Made by a program: the position numbers and the translations under genes. Below, piece after piece: positions 23,072 to 32,604 of a stretch of DNA of 42,723 nt; positions within the stretch are counted from its first letter, which is position 1, and the number at the start of each line of letters is the position of its first letter. The stretch comes from Chloroflexota bacterium. GTDB taxonomy: Bacteria > Chloroflexota > Anaerolineae > Aggregatilineales > Phototrophicaceae. The notes beneath the pieces are model-generated. The model was not told the origin of the DNA, searched no databases, and saw only the letters and a list, made by a program, of their open reading frames with translations. The stretch spans positions 1 through 42,723 of the forward strand of contig JAPOOU010000029.1 in the NCBI GenBank assembly GCA_026713245.1. The letters are read 5' to 3'.

Positions 23072-24985
23072 TTATTCTAGAACAAAGTCGGCGAGTGGCA
23101 AGAACTCCGGTGGATCAGCGCCGCTGTCATTCCAGGCAAGTCGCTTACCAGTGTGCTTATTGTAAACGACCGCCATCAAGCGATAACTGCCTGATGGCAC
23201 ATTGCCAATATCAATGCTGAACCTTCGGAGCATGCCTTCGTGGGCCATAGGTAGATCCACCTGTGCCACGTTGTCCCAGTCTCCCGAGACAAGTTGAAAG
23301 GACATGTTGTAGCTGCCCATTGAGTCATTGCTCCGTGCCGTCCATTCGTCCACAAAGAATACGCGCGAGCCCGTTGAGTCGACTCGCGCCGCGTGGAAAT
23401 TGTAGTCAATCAACTCATTTTGCTTGCTTAGCGATTCCGGACTTGGCTCACAGCCGAGGGTCCCCCAACGATATCTTTGCAAAACAGTATTGATGCCGAA
23501 TTCAAGGGTCTCGCAAGGCGCGTATTGCCATGCGTATGCAATTGCCTGAATCTCCGCGGCTTCCTCTGCGTCGGTGTCGTTAGTCTGATAAATGACCCAG
23601 AGTTCGGGAGAAGTAATGGCGTTATCGTGGATAATCTCGTCGAGAGCCGCTAATTCATCAGTTGTCCGAAGGTCGATATTGTTCTTGTCAATGAAGTACT
23701 CTCGCTGAGAGTAGCCGATGTGCGTCGGCAAGTCGATCCGATACGTCGACAGACGGTACCCGATCAGGAGATATTGCGTTTCGGCAGGTGGGAATTCCCT
23801 TGATATCGCATGCCAAGCCGGTTCGCTGAAGGTATCGATTCGGCCGGCGATGAGGCTCTCCCAATTCGCCGTCATTTGGAACAGGACACCGGCGACGACC
23901 CACACTAGCGGCAGCAATCCTAACCACCTGCGCAAGGAATAATAGACGTATAGGCCTGCGCTGAGGACCAAAGCAAGCGCGTGCCAACTCGCAAGCTGGT
24001 GACGCATGCCGCTGGCAGCGAAGAAAGGCGTGAATTGCGCGAAGATACTCAGCGCGAGTAGGTATAGCGCAATCAGCAAAAAATACGGCTTGAAGACCAG
24101 TTTCTTCTTCCAATGACCGATGCCCAGGCCAACCGCGGACAAGAGCAGCAGCATTGGTTGATTGTTCGAGACTACGGTCAGCCAGGCGCTAAGCGCCTGG
24201 CGTCCATTGACCGCGTGGTCACCCCAGTGTGCGATCGACATTTCTATGCCATCGGAAATCAATGTGGTGATAAATGGCGAAAACAGGATGAAGGCTGCAA
24301 TGGCTGCCGCCGAAACTTTCCACCAGGTTCTGTCCTTGCGTACAAATAACAGGTGATAGACGCCAAGCGCGACGAAGAAAATGGCGCCGAAGGCGTGTAC
24401 GCTGGCAAGCGCAAAGATCGCCAGCGACAGGGCAGCAAAGTCAAGCAAGTTGGGGCTCTTCACCTGGTACGCGATGCGAAGATAAAGCCAGAGGATAACC
24501 CCGGCTAGAAACAGCATCAATGGATACATCCTGACGTGCGCGATGTAGAAATTGAAAAAAGCGTTGGACGCCAGTAAGACTAAGGCGAAAAGCCCTGCAA
24601 CTGGTGACACGAAGTCGGATACGATGCGATAGGAGATCGCCAACGAGAGCAATGCGCAATAGATCGTCAGAACGCGGCCGAGAGCAACTTCAAATGTTGT
24701 CAGATTGCCCCAGGCGCTTAGCAGCAAGAAATACCCCGGGGTGTGATTGGGGCTGTGTTTGTGAAGCGACTGGATAACTTCAATCGGCGAGTACGGCTCA
24801 TTAACCAGCCAACCCGAATTGAACATCGAAAAAAATTCATCGTGCGTTGGCAGATACAGGTCGATCTGGCCTATGCTCAACACCGCAACCAGAAGCAGGA
24901 TCGGTATCGCCCATGCCCAATGCGTGAAAACATCTCGATTAGAGTTGTCATTTTGATCTCGATCGAAACCGATGGAGATGCTCAT
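23072..24985 (-). CDS. Membrane glycosyltransferase, GT39/ArnT-like (paralog 4)
   Basis: A 637-residue member of the same paralog family, lying upstream of the T-box promoter rather than inside the pheS-pheT unit. It has a longer polar N-terminus (MSISIGFDRDQNDNSNRDVF), then a membrane helix, LYLPTHDEFFSMFNSGW with the Asp-Glu pair at residues 49-50, SPNHTPGYFLLLSAWGN, multiple membrane segments to about residue 370 and a soluble tail. The tail ends WDNVAQVDLPMAHEGMLRRFSIDI / GSYRLMAVVYNKHTGKRLAW. It is closer to the gene at 15518 than to the tandem pair, judging by FFSMFN and the ends. It follows proA by 60 bp on the same strand and may be read from the proBA transcript. The substrate is unknown. 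Confidence 0.82.
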   Translation of the reverse strand: MSISIGFDRDQNDNSNRDVFTHWAWAIPILLLVAVLSIGQIDLYLPTHDEFFSMFNSGWLVNEPYSPIEVIQSLHKHSPNHTPGYFLLLSAWGNLTTFEVALGRVLTIYCALLSLAISYRIVSDFVSPVAGLFALVLLASNAFFNFYIAHVRMYPLMLFLAGVILWLYLRIAYQVKSPNLLDFAALSLAIFALASVHAFGAIFFVALGVYHLLFVRKDRTWWKVSAAAIAAFILFSPFITTLISDGIEMSIAHWGDHAVNGRQALSAWLTVVSNNQPMLLLLSAVGLGIGHWKKKLVFKPYFLLIALYLLALSIFAQFTPFFAASGMRHQLASWHALALVLSAGLYVYYSLRRWLGLLPLVWVVAGVLFQMTANWESLIAGRIDTFSEPAWHAISREFPPAETQYLLIGYRLSTYRIDLPTHIGYSQREYFIDKNNIDLRTTDELAALDEIIHDNAITSPELWVIYQTNDTDAEEAAEIQAIAYAWQYAPCETLEFGINTVLQRYRWGTLGCEPSPESLSKQNELIDYNFHAARVDSTGSRVFFVDEWTARSNDSMGSYNMSFQLVSGDWDNVAQVDLPMAHEGMLRRFSIDIGNVPSGSYRLMAVVYNKHTGKRLAWNDSGADPPEFLPLADFVLE

Positions 24986-25045
24986 TGTGCCGCACTCAAA
25001 TGGGAATGTTGGGAAAAGTCAAGCGAATCGCAACTGTTGGCGTGG

Positions 25046-26323
25046 CTAATCGCGCGACGTATAGTCGCCCTTCACTATCCACTTGTAAGTCGTCAATTCT
25101 TCCAGGGCCATGGGACCGCGCGCGTGCAGCTTCTGTGTGCTGACCGCCACTTCCGCGCCCATACCCATAGCGCTGCCGTCGGTGAAGCGCGTGCTGGCAT
25201 TCCAATATACCGCCGCCGAATCGACTTCGTTCAGGAATTGCTCCGCATTGGCGGATTCTTCTGTCAGAATGCTATCCGAATGCTGTGTACCATGCCGAGC
25301 GATGTGCGCAATCGCCTCATCAACATGATCGACTACCTTGAGATTCAAAGTCAGATTGTACCACTCCGTATCAAAGTCATCGTCCGCTGCCGGCGCCACT
25401 TGCGCGCATCCGCCGACGATCGCCTGCGCGCGGGGCTCGGCGCGGAAGGTGACCCCTTCGCCCCCAAGGTCCTCCACCACCATCGGCAAAATCTCCTCCG
25501 CAACCGCGCGGTGCACCAATAGCGTCTCCATCGAGTTGCAGACCGCCGGGCGCTGTGTCTTGGCGTTGTTCAATACCGGGATTGCTTTAGCCAGGTTCGC
25601 GCTCTCGTCCACAAAGATGTGACAGACGCCGATGCCCCCGGTGATCACCGGGATGCTGCTGTTCTCGCGGCAAAACACGTGCAAGCCATTGCCTCCGCGA
25701 GGGATGATCATGTCAATGTAATCGTACAAGCGCAGCATATCACTGACGTACTTGCGATCGCTGCTGCCGATGGTTTGAATGGCGTCAACCGGAAACTCAT
25801 GCGCGACCAGCACCTCCTGCAAAACACGGGTCAACTCCAAATTGCTGTTGAGCACGTCCGAGCCTCCACGCAAGATCACGGCATTGCCCGTCTTCAATGC
25901 CAGGGTCGAGATGTCGACGGTGACATTGGGACGAGACTCATAGACCGCGCCCAGCACACCGAGCGGCGTCCGCCGCTTGATCAGTCGCAAGCCATTGTCC
26001 AATGTGGATTCCAGCAATACATCACCGACTGGATCGGGCAACTCGGCAACCTTGCGAACATCGGCCACAATGCTGGCCATGCGTGGTTCCAGCGCGATAC
26101 GATCACGGATCCAGATTGGATCGACGCCGTTGCGCTCGGCAAGCTCAATGTCGCGACGGTTTTCCTCAAGGATCGACGCGGTATTGTTTTCCAGCGCGTC
26201 CGCCATCGCGTTCAGGGCGCGGTTTTTTTGCGAAGTCGATTTTTTCGCAAGTGCGCCCGCGGCATCTTTCGCGCGTTTGCCCATTTGTTTTAGATCCACA
26301 GCTTCAAGCTTGACGTCGAACAT
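25046..26323 (-). CDS. proA: Gamma-glutamyl phosphate reductase
   Basis: A 425-residue ProA, which reduces gamma-glutamyl phosphate to glutamate semialdehyde with NADPH in proline synthesis. Family landmarks are RTPLGVLGAVYESRPNVTVD, ALKTGNAVILRGGSDV, the RGGNGLHVFCRENSSIPVI segment and the catalytic-Cys region AKTQRPAVCNSMETLLVH. The end is SAMGMGAEVAVSTQKLHARGPMALEELTTYKW, which is diagnostic. Length is normal. It lies 88 bp downstream of proB on the same strand, the classic proBA order. No strong ribosome site precedes the ATG at 26323. Confidence 0.97.
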   Translation of the reverse strand: MFDVKLEAVDLKQMGKRAKDAAGALAKKSTSQKNRALNAMADALENNTASILEENRRDIELAERNGVDPIWIRDRIALEPRMASIVADVRKVAELPDPVGDVLLESTLDNGLRLIKRRTPLGVLGAVYESRPNVTVDISTLALKTGNAVILRGGSDVLNSNLELTRVLQEVLVAHEFPVDAIQTIGSSDRKYVSDMLRLYDYIDMIIPRGGNGLHVFCRENSSIPVITGGIGVCHIFVDESANLAKAIPVLNNAKTQRPAVCNSMETLLVHRAVAEEILPMVVEDLGGEGVTFRAEPRAQAIVGGCAQVAPAADDDFDTEWYNLTLNLKVVDHVDEAIAHIARHGTQHSDSILTEESANAEQFLNEVDSAAVYWNASTRFTDGSAMGMGAEVAVSTQKLHARGPMALEELTTYKWIVKGDYTSRD

Positions 26324-26411
26324 GTCTGATTCTCACTGGATAAATGCGTTTACAGACTCACAATATCCCATAGGCGGGACGGAATTGCAACGTGCGCAAT
26401 TTCGAACGGCA

Positions 26412-27509
26412 TCATTTAAGAACGACCATATTGTTGCGGTGCAGCACGGCGTCGCCGAAGCTGTAACCCAGGATTTCGGCAATTTCGCCTGATTTCTTGC
26501 CGCAGAGCTTGCGAAGATCTTCGCTGCCGTAATTGCTCAGACCGTGCGCGATTTCGCGGCCGTCGGGCGTTACCACGGCCAGGGTCGCGCCTCGTTCGAA
26601 TTCGCCTTCGATCACGCGGATGCCCACCGGCAACAGGCTGGCGCCGCCTTGCATTAGCACCTTGGCAGCGCCTTCGTCTACTTTCAGCAAGCCCTGGGTT
26701 CTGTCTGTAAGCAGCCAGCGTTTGCGGCTGTCCGAGCGAATCGCGCTCGCTTCAATATGGGTGCCTATCTCTTCGCCATCGACCAGGCGGATGAGCGCTT
26801 CGTCTTCGCTGCCGCTGGCGATAATCGTCTTGATGCCGCTGCGGCTGGCGATTCGCGCCGCCTGCAATTTTGTGATCATTCCGCCCGTGCCCATGTCGCT
26901 GCCGGCGCCCCCAGCCAGATCGAAAAGTTCCTCCGATATTTCGCTGATATTCTGGATCAGCGCCGCCCCCGGATTCTTCCGCGGATCGTCCGTGAATATG
27001 CCCGGCTGGTCCGTCAGCATGACCAGCAGATCGGCATCGACGACGCTGGCGACGAAGGCCGAGAGATTGTCATTGTCCCCGACGCGGATCTCGTCAGTGG
27101 CGATGGTGTCGTTTTCGTTGACGATGGGGATGATTCTGTGTTCGATCAAGGTACGTAGCGTATCGCGCGCGTTCAGATAGCGCGTCCGGTGACTGAGGTC
27201 GTCGCGCGTCAAGAGAATTTGCGCCACCACGACTTCGAAGATATCAAAGAGGTCTTTGTAGAGCCGCATCAAGTGGCTCTGCCCAACAGCGCTAAGCATT
27301 TGCTTGGCCGGCACCGACTTGCCCAGATCGGGAAAGTCGAGTTGTTCTCGTCCCGCCGTTTGCGCGCCGGAAGAAACCACCACAATCTCGTAACCGCGCT
27401 CTTGCAGCGCGGCGATCTGTTGCACCAACTCCAGCATGCGCTGGCGGTTGAGCCGCAGGGTGCCCCTGGTCAATACGCTGGAACCCAGCTTAACGACGAT
27501 CCGTTTCAT
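26412..27509 (-). CDS. proB: Glutamate 5-kinase
   Basis: A 365-residue ProB, the ATP-dependent kinase that starts proline synthesis and is feedback-inhibited by proline in most bacteria. The amino acid kinase domain begins RIVVKLGSSVLTRGTLRLNR and includes EIVVVSSGAQTAGREQL, PIVNENDTIATDEIRVGDNDNLSAFVA and GGMITKLQAARIASRSG. A C-terminal PUA domain covers about residues 275-355, with GILLPVGIRVIEG-type sequence and GLSNYGSEDLRKLCGKKSGEI. GGAAGGA precedes the ATG at 27509. It is upstream of proA; the glycerate kinase gene ends 118 bp before it on the same strand. Confidence 0.97.
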   Translation of the reverse strand: MKRIVVKLGSSVLTRGTLRLNRQRMLELVQQIAALQERGYEIVVVSSGAQTAGREQLDFPDLGKSVPAKQMLSAVGQSHLMRLYKDLFDIFEVVVAQILLTRDDLSHRTRYLNARDTLRTLIEHRIIPIVNENDTIATDEIRVGDNDNLSAFVASVVDADLLVMLTDQPGIFTDDPRKNPGAALIQNISEISEELFDLAGGAGSDMGTGGMITKLQAARIASRSGIKTIIASGSEDEALIRLVDGEEIGTHIEASAIRSDSRKRWLLTDRTQGLLKVDEGAAKVLMQGGASLLPVGIRVIEGEFERGATLAVVTPDGREIAHGLSNYGSEDLRKLCGKKSGEIAEILGYSFGDAVLHRNNMVVLK

Positions 27510-27627
27510 TCTCTGTCCTTCCAGTATGGATTTTATTGCAGGCTACCGGGTCTTTGTAGACTGAAAGACAGTGTATTGCTCAATTCGAACCTGGCCGCGC
27601 GGGGCGGACGGCTATCCTTACGCCAGG

Positions 27628-28770
27628 TCAAATCCAACTGGAGTCATGCAATTGCATGATGTATCCCAGTCGCAACGCCGCTCTGCGCAAAAGCTCCTCG
27701 GCGTTCTCGAGCGCATCCTCCAGGCGCATCGGCTTGTCAACGATGGAGAAGGCCGCCTGAATCCCGGCCTCATGCAACAGGCTGTCATCAATATTGAGCC
27801 CGCCAACCAGGGCGATCGTCGGCACGCCATGTTTCCGCGCCAGTTGCGCGACCCCAACCGGGCCTTTGCCGTCGATCGTCTGGCTGTCCATTTGACCTTC
27901 GCCCGTGATGACCAAGGCGCTGTCTTTAAGTTGCTCGACAAATCGATTGTGCGCCAGGACCAGGTCAATCCCGGAAACGATTTGGCATGATAAAAACGCC
28001 ATCAGACCGGCGGCGAAGGCGCCGGCCGCGCCGCCTCCGCGCACCATGCGCAGATCAATCCCCAATTGCTCGTGGACCACGGTGAAACAGTGACTCAAGC
28101 TTCGCTCCAGAGAGTCCACCATCGCCGCGTCAGCCCCTTTTTGCGGACCGAATATCCGCGCCGCGCCCTTGTCGCCCAGGGTCGGGTTTTCCACATCTGA
28201 GGCGATGACGATGTCAACCTCGCGCCAGCGCGGGTCCAATCCCGATCGATCAATCCGGCTGATTCTCTCCAAGTATCCGCCGCCGTGCTGAACATCGTGA
28301 CCATCAGCGTCTAACAAGCGGAGGCCCAGAGCGCGCATGCATCCCATGCCGCCGTCTACGGTCGCGCTGCCGCCCAAACCGATGATGATCCTATCAACCC
28401 GGCGTTCGAGCGCATCCACCATAAGCTGGCCAGTGCCAAAAGTACTCGCGACCATGGGATCAAGTTCCTGCGGCTGCAGCAACTCCAGGCCGGAGGCTCT
28501 GGCCATTTCGATGACCGCCGTCTTGCCGTCGTCAACCAATCCATACTCCGCGCGGATGGGACGCATGAGCGGGTCCTTCACATTCAATGACACGACTTCG
28601 CCGCCGGCGCTCAAGAAAGCATCCAGTGTGCCGTTGCCGCCATCCGCGATGGGAAGTATTTCAAAGCGCGCATCCAGACCGGATTGCGCCAGTCCTCGCT
28701 GGATGGCCGCGCATGCCTGTGCAGCGGTTAGGCTCTGCTTGAACGCGCCAGCAGCTATCAGAATCTTCAT
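27628..28770 (-). CDS. Glycerate kinase (GarK/GlxK type)
   Basis: A 380-residue glycerate kinase of the GarK/GlxK family, which phosphorylates glycerate to a phosphoglycerate in the cytoplasm. Family features include MKILIAAGAFKQSLTAAQAC at the N-terminus (usually with 'KGSLTA'), PIADGGNGTLDAFL, the nucleotide region RIIIGLGGSATVDGGMGCMRALG, DVENPTLGDKGAARIFGPQKGA and GGGAAGAFAAGLMAFL. The C-terminal block is ALVITGEGQMDSQTIDGKGPVGVAQLA. Length is usual. A role in catabolism of sugar acids is typical of the family; a KDPG-type aldolase gene lies 3 kb away on the other strand, which may be coincidence. The ribosome site is weak. Confidence 0.92.
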   Translation of the reverse strand: MKILIAAGAFKQSLTAAQACAAIQRGLAQSGLDARFEILPIADGGNGTLDAFLSAGGEVVSLNVKDPLMRPIRAEYGLVDDGKTAVIEMARASGLELLQPQELDPMVASTFGTGQLMVDALERRVDRIIIGLGGSATVDGGMGCMRALGLRLLDADGHDVQHGGGYLERISRIDRSGLDPRWREVDIVIASDVENPTLGDKGAARIFGPQKGADAAMVDSLERSLSHCFTVVHEQLGIDLRMVRGGGAAGAFAAGLMAFLSCQIVSGIDLVLAHNRFVEQLKDSALVITGEGQMDSQTIDGKGPVGVAQLARKHGVPTIALVGGLNIDDSLLHEAGIQAAFSIVDKPMRLEDALENAEELLRRAALRLGYIMQLHDSSWI

Positions 28771-28886
28771 GCCGTTGCCCTTCTATCTAGGATTATGAAT
28801 TGGAACCACCTCGAAGCTTCACTTCTTAGTAAGCTCATTTCATGCTGGACCTTATTCTAATAACACAAGCTTGTAGAGTTCCTTTG

Positions 28887-28915
28887 TTGGCAAATTCGGT
28901 CAAGGCCACTAACAT
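28887..28915 (+). promoter_or_regulatory. Candidate promoter for the SH3-repeat gene
   Basis: TTGGCA (28887-28892), a 17-nt spacer and TAACAT (28910-28915). The leader to the ATG at 29011 would be about 90 nt. The match is only moderate. Confidence 0.35.
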
Positions 28916-29010
28916 AGGTAACAGGATATTTCGATATCATCTGGCGTGATTCTCTTTAGAATTGCGGGCAGCACGGAAAGTGACTCATCAAAAGCAAGGA
29001 AGTGATGATA

Positions 29011-31899
29011 ATGATAAAGTATGCGCTATCAATAATTGCACTCATACTGTTTACATTAACAGGTACTCTTGCTTACGCGCAATCCAAACTCGGCTCTTGC
29101 CCCGTCTCGGTGCGACAAGCTTACGAACTGGTTGAAAGCGTCTGCGGTATTGTAACAGATAGTCAAGCTTGTATTGGTAGCGGCCAAGTCTCGGCGACGC
29201 CTGTGGCTGGGGCCGACCTTCAGTTCGAGGATCCTGGAGATCGCGCAAACCTGGCGGATATTCAGAAATTTCAAACCAGGACAATGACCGCCGACTCGCG
29301 GAATTGGACCGCGGTGGTTGCCCAACTGGAGACCGCAACAGTTGATGGAAATCCGGCGACAATCAATTTGCTGGCCGTCGGTGATGTTGTCACGTGGCTA
29401 GCGGTCGATAGCGCGTTGGTTAATAGCGGAGCGCCCCAGACCCGGCAGGCGACCGTTTTGGCGGAGCGAGGCGTCGTTGTGAGACAAAATCCAGGTCCGA
29501 ACGCGGCGGTTGTATGGCAATTGCGCGATGGGTCTACGGTTGAGGCATTCGAGCGCTCTGCTGACGATCAATGGATCCGAATCCTCTTGCCGTCGCCCAA
29601 CGGAGGCGCGGGATGGGTATTCAATCGCTTGATCGAGGTCGACGGCGGCTCTAAACTCCTGCCCATTCAATCGCACGCTGCGCCGCTTGCGCCCGCAGCT
29701 GCGATAGCGTCCGTGCCCGCCTATCGCATGGAAAGTTTTCCAGCCAGCGCAGACTGCCCTGAGGCGCCCGAAAGCGGTATACTCTTGCAGTCGTCACGGG
29801 ATGCTCGCGCCCGCTTTGAGGTCAATGGCGTCGCGTTAAGTTTCGCCGGTACCGTCTTTCTGACAGCGCAGATAGGCGGCGATATGAGCGTTTACAACCT
29901 TGAAGGAGAAGCCAGCCTGCTTGTGAATGGACATAGGTCCGCTGTCCCAAAAGACATGGCTGGCATTGTTCCCATGGACAACAGCCTGCAGCCGGCTGCC
30001 AACCCCGGGCAGCCACGGGCATTTGCTGCTGAATCTGTGTTCCAGTACCTGCCATTTCATTTGTTGCCTTGTGAAATTGTCGCTGCCAAAGCGACGCCTG
30101 TTAAGTTATCCGCAAGCGCATCAGACGTGTGCCCAAGTTCAATACAGGAAACTTATAACAAGACGTCCATGTATTGCGGAGACCTGAACAGAAATCAAGT
30201 TTGCCTGGGCAATGTGGGCGCCGGTATGATCGACGTGGCGCCGCGCCTGGAAGGCGCAAGCCTGGGTTTCGCTTTGCCGGGCGACATTGCCGGCATTCAC
30301 AATATCGAGCGCCTGTCGATCACTGTCGCTGACGATCCGGCGCGAACATGGTCTACTCTGGTTCTGCGCATGGATGCAAAATCCCGGGGCGCAGGCAATG
30401 CAAGCGCCGCCATGATCGTGATTGGGGAGGTCGTCCTGGTGAATCGCAGCGATGCCATGTCGCAACTCTCAGACGACCGGATTACCGGTGACAGCGGCAT
30501 GATTCTTGGCCTTCCCGCGCAGGTTCAAGTCTCCGGAGGCCTTAGTATTTTGGCGCAACCGCGAGTAGACAGCGACACAGTTGCGCTGGCTGATGAAGGT
30601 AGAGAAATCATGGCATTTGCAACGTCCGTCGATCGACAGTGGATTCAGCTGCAGACGCAAAACGGCGTACGAGGGTGGGCGGTCGCCCGATTCCTTGCGG
30701 TCGCAGGTGGCGTGGAGTCGCTTCCTGTTGTGGTTGAACCGTCCGACGAGGCTGGCCGTATTTCCGAGACCGATTCCGCCGCCGGCTCGGCAGCTGCCGA
30801 GGATGACTTTGTGACGGCTTTCGAATTCTATTCGGTTGACGCGTTTCCGTCATGCGGCGATGTGCCGCCTGGCGGAATTCTTGTTCAGTCGCCAAGTGAT
30901 AGCAGCGTCATGCTGACGATTAATGGCGCCGACCTCGCAATAAACGGTACTGTATATCTGACCGCCAGTGGGGAATCACTGAGCGTATACAGCCTGGAAC
31001 GCGCGACGATTCTCGAAGTAGAAGATATCGAGTTCTCCATTTTTGCCGGCGAGCAAGCCACCATTCCAATGATTATAGGGCACATTGCCGAAGCGGCTCT
31101 TGTCACGGTCAAGATTTACGATGCCCGGGCGGGAAGACGCTTGCGCGCGCTGCCGACACATTTACTTCCGCGAGTTATTGATATTCCTATGCCTGGGCCA
31201 GAAGACGACTTTTCCAGGCTTGACGATCCGGCGACCGGGGAAGATCGTGCAAATAACGAGGCCGAGCCGAAAAGACCCGACATGCAGCCGGCAGAGGCGG
31301 CGGCGGAAGCCGCGCAAGACCAATGCCTCATAAGCGCAGGAGGCATGGCGCGTAACATCCGCCAGGGACCGGGCACAGATTATGCCATCGTCGATGTCCT
31401 GCGCCTCGGCCAAGCCATGATTGGCAAAACACAGAAGCGAGGAACTTCTGGCTTGTATTGGTATAATACTGATCGCGGCTGGATTCGTTTTGATGCGGGC
31501 CGGATGACCAGCGCATGCGCGCGCTTGCCCTGGCATGTGTCCGAAGTCGTCGCCCCGGGCGGCGCGCCACCGCCTTTGCAGCATGAGTTCCTGGGCGATG
31601 TCTGCGCGGCTGGCGGCGCTTATCTATCCGCAATGATTCGCGGGTCCGGCTTGCGCTATCACGAGTTTGACGGTCTTTGGACCGGCCAAGCCGGGGCTTC
31701 CGCTACGTTTAGCGCGGAGACATCGTATTTTCACGAGAGTTTTGCTAATGTGATCACCCTTACCCATGATGATGGCAGCTTATGGCTGGGGTCCTCGACC
31801 AACAATGACATTAGGATTCAATTTGTCGAGGTTCAGAAGTTTCGTGTGCGCGTCAGCGGATTATTGGGCGATCGCGTGACCTTGCAGGTGAATTGCTGA
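29011..31899 (+). CDS. Secreted SH3b-repeat protein
   Basis: A 962-residue exported protein. MIKYALSIIALILFTLTGTL then AYAQ is a signal peptide with a likely cleavage after AYA. The mature part has an internal duplication: a Cys-rich opening (CPVSVRQAYELVESVCG at ~30, CPSSIQETYNKTSMYCG at ~373), a bacterial SH3 domain (about 149-210 and 506-567, both ending in a W-I-x-I/L...GW-V/A pattern), then a beta unit starting FPASADCPE (~243) or FPSCGDVPP (~612). After an acidic linker comes a third SH3b with NIRQGPGTDYAIVDVLR (~771-835) and a unique C-terminal beta domain. SH3b modules typically bind peptidoglycan or other glycans. AAGGAAG stands 8 nt before ATG 29011. Its stop overlaps the next start (TGATG). 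Confidence 0.8.
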   Translation: MIKYALSIIALILFTLTGTLAYAQSKLGSCPVSVRQAYELVESVCGIVTDSQACIGSGQVSATPVAGADLQFEDPGDRANLADIQKFQTRTMTADSRNWTAVVAQLETATVDGNPATINLLAVGDVVTWLAVDSALVNSGAPQTRQATVLAERGVVVRQNPGPNAAVVWQLRDGSTVEAFERSADDQWIRILLPSPNGGAGWVFNRLIEVDGGSKLLPIQSHAAPLAPAAAIASVPAYRMESFPASADCPEAPESGILLQSSRDARARFEVNGVALSFAGTVFLTAQIGGDMSVYNLEGEASLLVNGHRSAVPKDMAGIVPMDNSLQPAANPGQPRAFAAESVFQYLPFHLLPCEIVAAKATPVKLSASASDVCPSSIQETYNKTSMYCGDLNRNQVCLGNVGAGMIDVAPRLEGASLGFALPGDIAGIHNIERLSITVADDPARTWSTLVLRMDAKSRGAGNASAAMIVIGEVVLVNRSDAMSQLSDDRITGDSGMILGLPAQVQVSGGLSILAQPRVDSDTVALADEGREIMAFATSVDRQWIQLQTQNGVRGWAVARFLAVAGGVESLPVVVEPSDEAGRISETDSAAGSAAAEDDFVTAFEFYSVDAFPSCGDVPPGGILVQSPSDSSVMLTINGADLAINGTVYLTASGESLSVYSLERATILEVEDIEFSIFAGEQATIPMIIGHIAEAALVTVKIYDARAGRRLRALPTHLLPRVIDIPMPGPEDDFSRLDDPATGEDRANNEAEPKRPDMQPAEAAAEAAQDQCLISAGGMARNIRQGPGTDYAIVDVLRLGQAMIGKTQKRGTSGLYWYNTDRGWIRFDAGRMTSACARLPWHVSEVVAPGGAPPPLQHEFLGDVCAAGGAYLSAMIRGSGLRYHEFDGLWTGQAGASATFSAETSYFHESFANVITLTHDDGSLWLGSSTNNDIRIQFVEVQKFRVRVSGLLGDRVTLQVNC

Positions 31900-32555
31900 T
31901 GGATAGTCAACGAGCGCTGGAGACAATCAAGGCGAGCGGCATCGTCGCCGGAATGCGGGGCGCTTTTCCGCCCGACGTCGCGTTACGAGTGAGCGACACC
32001 TTGATGAGCGAGGGTATTAACGTCTTTGAACTGTTGATGAATTCTCAAGAGCCGATCCCGGCCATGCAAGCCCTCAAAGCTAAATACGGAGAAGATGCCT
32101 GTGTGGGCATGGGCACGGTGCTTGATGTCGATACGGCGCATGCGGTGCTGGACGCAGGCGCGGACTTCGTCGTTTCGCCCGCTTTTCAACCCGATGTCGT
32201 GGCGGCGGTGCAATCGCGCGATGTCCTGGTAGGTCCAGGCGTTGCCACGCCCAGCGAAGCTGTGGCCGCCTGGGATATGGACGTCAAATTGCTGAAGCTA
32301 TTTCCCATTGGCGCGCTCGGCATCGAATACTACCGCGCCATGTTTGGTCCGCTAAAGCACATGTCCTTCATGTGCAATGGCGCCATGGACGATCACAACG
32401 CGCGCGAATTCATAGGCGCAGGCGCGCTTGCCTGTGGCATGGGCAGCTGGTTGGTGGGCGATGGCGCCTGGTCCAAATCGCGCTTGCGCAGCCGGGCGCG
32501 CATCTTGACGAACGCGGTCGCGTCGGCGCGGGATGGATTGGGAACTGGCGGCTGA
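31899..32555 (+). CDS. KDPG/KHG-type aldolase
   Basis: A 218-residue class I aldolase of the Eda family (2-keto-3-deoxy-6-phosphogluconate / 4-hydroxy-2-oxoglutarate aldolases), which cleaves or forms 2-keto-3-deoxy acids through a Schiff base. The (beta/alpha)8 landmarks are IVAGMRG, INVFELLMNS with the Glu, ACVGMGTVLD, ADFVVSPAFQPDVV, VGPGVATPSEAV and KLLKLFPIG. The second Lys of KLLKLFP falls at residue 133 in my numbering, the same number as the Schiff-base Lys of E. coli Eda. The ATG overlaps the SH3-protein stop by one base, so translation is coupled, an odd pairing of a secreted and a metabolic protein. KDPG, KDPGal and related 2-keto-3-deoxy acids are all possible substrates. Confidence 0.85.
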   Translation: MDSQRALETIKASGIVAGMRGAFPPDVALRVSDTLMSEGINVFELLMNSQEPIPAMQALKAKYGEDACVGMGTVLDVDTAHAVLDAGADFVVSPAFQPDVVAAVQSRDVLVGPGVATPSEAVAAWDMDVKLLKLFPIGALGIEYYRAMFGPLKHMSFMCNGAMDDHNAREFIGAGALACGMGSWLVGDGAWSKSRLRSRARILTNAVASARDGLGTGG

Positions 32556-32604
32556 TGGCAAGTTTCATGTCCGTCGATCAGGCCGTTGGGTTCGTCGACC
32601 GGTA

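Noticed and set aside
17571..24985. Repeated blocks in the minus-strand region as a CRISPR or tandem DNA repeat array
   Set aside because: They are long homologous coding genes of about 1.9 kb, not short spaced repeats.
27583..27590. TTCGAAT string suggesting a tRNA T-loop between glycerate kinase and proB
   Set aside because: The flanking bases do not pair as a T-stem, and no anticodon or acceptor arms can be found.
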